This document shows, piece after piece, positions 62,318 through 64,000 of a stretch of DNA of 64,000 nucleotides. Numbering within the stretch: position 1 is the first letter of the stretch; each line of letters begins with the position of its first letter. A model generated the notes under the pieces. It ran no database searches. It saw only the letters and a list, made by a program, of their open reading frames with translations, and was not told where the DNA came from. This DNA comes from Euwallacea fornicatus (Eukaryota; Arthropoda; Insecta; Coleoptera; Curculionidae): NCBI RefSeq assembly GCF_040115645.1, contig NW_027096017.1, positions 992,001-1,056,000 on the forward strand, read 5' to 3'. The translations under genes and the position numbers were made by a program.

Positions 62318-64000
62318 AACAAGATGCAATAATGATGTGGTGAGACATCTTAAAGATCTCGTCGAGCTGATTAATTTGACACTTTGGTTAACAAATTTGG
62401 TCCTCATTTGCCGAAGTTATCGAGCTTCAAAGTTTGAAAAGTCTCAAAAGTTGTGTGTTTGAGCACATAAAGAACTATTTTTCTTGGAAATTCAACAAGA
62501 TGCAATAATGATGTGTTGTGGCATCTTCAAACTCTAGTCGAGCTGATTAATTTCACACTTAGTTTAACAAATTTGGTAGTCATTTGCCGAAGTTATCGAC
62601 CTTCAAAGTTTGGAAAGTCTCAAAAGTTGTGTGTTTGAGCACATAAAGTACTATTTTTCTTGGAAATTCAACAAGATGCAATAATGACGTGGTGAGACAT
62701 CTTAAAGATCTCGTCGAGCTGATTAATTTCACACTTAGTTTAACAAATTTGGTCCTCATTTGCCGAAGTTATCGACCTTCAAATTTTGGAAAGTCTCAAA
62801 AGTTGTGTGTTTGAACACGTAAAGTACTATTTTTCTTGGAAATTCAACAAGATGCAATAATGATGTGTTGTGGCATCTTCAAACTCTAGTCGAGCTGATT
62901 AATTTCACACTTTGTTTAACAAATTTGGTCCTCATTTGCCGAAGTTATCGACCTTCAAATTTTGAAAAGTCTCAAAAGTTGTGTGTTTGAGCACATAAAG
63001 TACTATTTTTCTTGGAAATTCAACAAGATGCAATAATGATGTGGTGAGACATCTTAAAGATCTCGTCGAGCTGATTAATTTGACACTTTGGTTAACAAAT
63101 TTGGTCCTCATTTGCCGAAGTTATCGAGCTTCAAAGTTTGAAAAGTCTCAAAAGTTGTGTGTTTGAGCACATAAAGAACTATTTTTCTTGGAAATTCAAC
63201 AAGATGCAATAATGATGTGTTGTGGCATCTTCAAACTCTAGTCGAGCTGATTAATTTCACACTTAGTTTAACAAATTCGGTCCTCATTTGCCGAAGTTAT
63301 CGAGCTTCAAATTTTGAAAAGTCTCAAAAGTTGTGTGTTTGAGCACATAAAGTACTATTTTTCTTGAAATTTCAACAAGATGCAATACTGATTTGTTGTG
63401 ACATATTAAAGATCTCGTCGAGCTGATTAATTTCACACCTTGTTTAACAACTTTGGTCCTCATTTGCCGAAGTTATCGACCTTCAAATTTTGGAAAGTCT
63501 CAAAAGTTGTGTGTTTGAACACGTAAAGTACTATTTTTCTTGGAAATTCAACAAAATGCAATAATGATGTGTTGTGGCATCTTCAAACTCTAGTCGAGCT
63601 GATTAATTTCACACTTTATTTAACAAATTTGGTCCTCATTTGCCGAAGTTATCGACCTTCAAATTTTGAAAAGTCTCAAAAGTTGTGTGTTTGAGCATAT
63701 TAAGTACTATTTTTCTTGTAAATTCAACAAGATGCAATAATGATGTGGTGAGACATCTTAAAGATCTCGTCGAGCTGATTAATTTGACACTTCGTTTAAC
63801 AAATTTGGTCCTCATTTGCCGAAGTTATCGACCTTCAAATTTTGAAAAGTCTCAAAAGTTGTGTGTTTGAGCACATAAAGTACTATTTTTCTTGAAATTT
63901 CAACAAGATGCAATAATGATTTGTTGTGACATATTAAAGATCTCGTCGAGCTGATTAATTTCACACTTAGTTTAACAAATTTGGTCCTCATTTGCCGAAG
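62318..64000. repeat. Divergent right-end monomers, no clear HOR
   Basis: Nine full monomers and a 99-bp partial one, with an unusual density of changes not seen elsewhere: ggtagtcat (near 62576), aatgacgtgg (near 62686), caatactgat (near 63384), cacacctt (near 63435), aacaaaatg (63550), actttattt (near 63616) and gcatattaag (near 63697). Two type B heads (62494, 63198) carry cacacttag, normally a type C site, and so does the type A monomer at 62670. The last monomer is type C and is cut by the window end. Confidence 0.8.

Larger units (their letters stand above)
1..64000. repeat. Tandem satellite array, 176-bp monomer
   Basis: The motif aacaagatgc (minor variants) recurs every 176 bp from position 1 to 63902, always on the given strand, giving 363 full monomers and a 99-bp partial one. 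A counted type B monomer has 60 G+C in 176 bases (34%). Thirteen monomers are 177 bp; their starts are 4401, 5458, 9331, 10740, 11797, 15670, 16727, 33800, 38377, 41370, 43131, 43308 and 44893. No other net length change exists. Because 176 is not a multiple of 3, reading frames shift at every monomer and meet stops, so the array does not code. Arrays like this are typical of eukaryotic centromeric or pericentromeric heterochromatin. A centromere role is inference, since no CENP-B-box-like site was found and no chromatin data exist. There is no gene in any stretch; the entries below divide the array by higher-order structure. Confidence 0.98.
34153..64000. repeat. Range of the type C monomer subfamily
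   Basis: Type C monomers share a cttgaaatttc linker before them, the head gatttgttgtgacatatta and, in most, cacacttag followed by tatcgacc. They start at 34153, 34505, 36265, 37497, 38025, 39786, 40314, 41018, 41723, 42251, 43661, 43837, 44013, 46302, 49294, 52462, 55102, 56862, 59678, 61966, 63374 and 63902 (partial). None occurs left of 34153. The monomers at 3697 and 8627 (gttgtggcatatta with cacacttag) share part of the signature and may be relatives of its ancestor. Confidence 0.9.

Noticed and set aside
1..64000. CRISPR array (regular direct repeats)
   Set aside because: Repeats are contiguous 176-bp units without unique spacers, and no cas-like gene is present.
1..64000. Primate alpha satellite (171 bp) or CENP-B-box satellite
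   Set aside because: The period is 176 bp, the sequence is unlike alpha satellite, and the stretch cttcgtttaacaaattcgg only loosely recalls a CENP-B box because it lacks the CGGG core at the required spacing.
1..64000. Brassica CentBr (also 176 bp), Arabidopsis 178-bp, maize CentC or rice CentO centromere repeats
   Set aside because: Length alone suggested CentBr, but I could not recognise the characteristic sequence of any of these families from memory. A database search would be needed; a high-identity full-length hit would overturn this.
1..64000. Promoter or terminator signals (AT-rich stretches such as tactatttttctt)
   Set aside because: They occur in nearly every monomer as part of the repeat and have no linked gene, so they give no evidence of regulated transcription.

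Overview
The whole window is one uninterrupted tandem satellite array. A monomer of 176 bp (about 34% GC) is repeated head to tail in a single orientation: 363 complete monomers (phase taken from the motif aacaagatgc at position 1) and a 99-bp partial monomer at the right end. Every monomer is 176 bp except thirteen of 177 bp, which all carry the same extra A. 363 x 176 + 13 gives the observed phase (last monomer start 63902) exactly. I found no gene, RNA gene, transposon, CRISPR array or unique sequence. The window starts and ends inside the array, so its true borders are not seen.

The organism is a eukaryote. Monomer length, AT-richness, higher-order organisation and CpG-to-TpG/CpA variation fit centromeric or other heterochromatic satellite DNA of a plant or animal. 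I do not recognise the monomer as a named family and do not assign a species. It does not look like human alpha satellite, Arabidopsis 178-bp, maize CentC or rice CentO repeats as I remember them.

Monomers fall into a few subtypes, named by the segment after the shared start. Type A reads gtggtgagacatcttaaag and is usually followed by gacacttcg or gacactttgg. Type B reads gtgttgtggcatcttcaaac and is usually followed by cacactttg. Type C reads tttgttgtgacatattaaag and is followed by cacacttag; it appears only from 34153 onward. Further variable sites combine with these heads: tttgg/ttcgg/tatgg, tatcgagc/tatcgacc/ttttcaagc/ttgtcgagc, gagcacat/gagcacg/gaacacg, and the linker cttggaaattc/cttgaaatttc/cttgtaaattc/ctggaaatttc.

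Ordered strings of subtypes recur as higher-order repeats (HORs), and the HOR changes along the window. 1-3520: irregular, with a 9-monomer echo. 3521-19719: three successive copies of a 28-monomer unit (4930 bp), the middle one enlarged to 36 monomers. 20248-23767: two 10-monomer units. 22888-28167: a 13-monomer duplication holding a 528-bp trimer array. 29048-31687: a 6-monomer unit. 31688-36440: mixed, where type C first appears. 36441-40489: a 13-monomer unit, one full and one partial copy. 40490-46653: mosaic. 46654-52989: two 18-monomer units. 53166-62317: three copies of another 13-monomer unit with an 18-mer-derived segment between the first two. 62318-64000: less regular, with many private changes. 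This pattern suggests repeated recent unequal exchange or segmental duplication inside one array. No gene-based system is present; the interest lies in the array's architecture and evolution.
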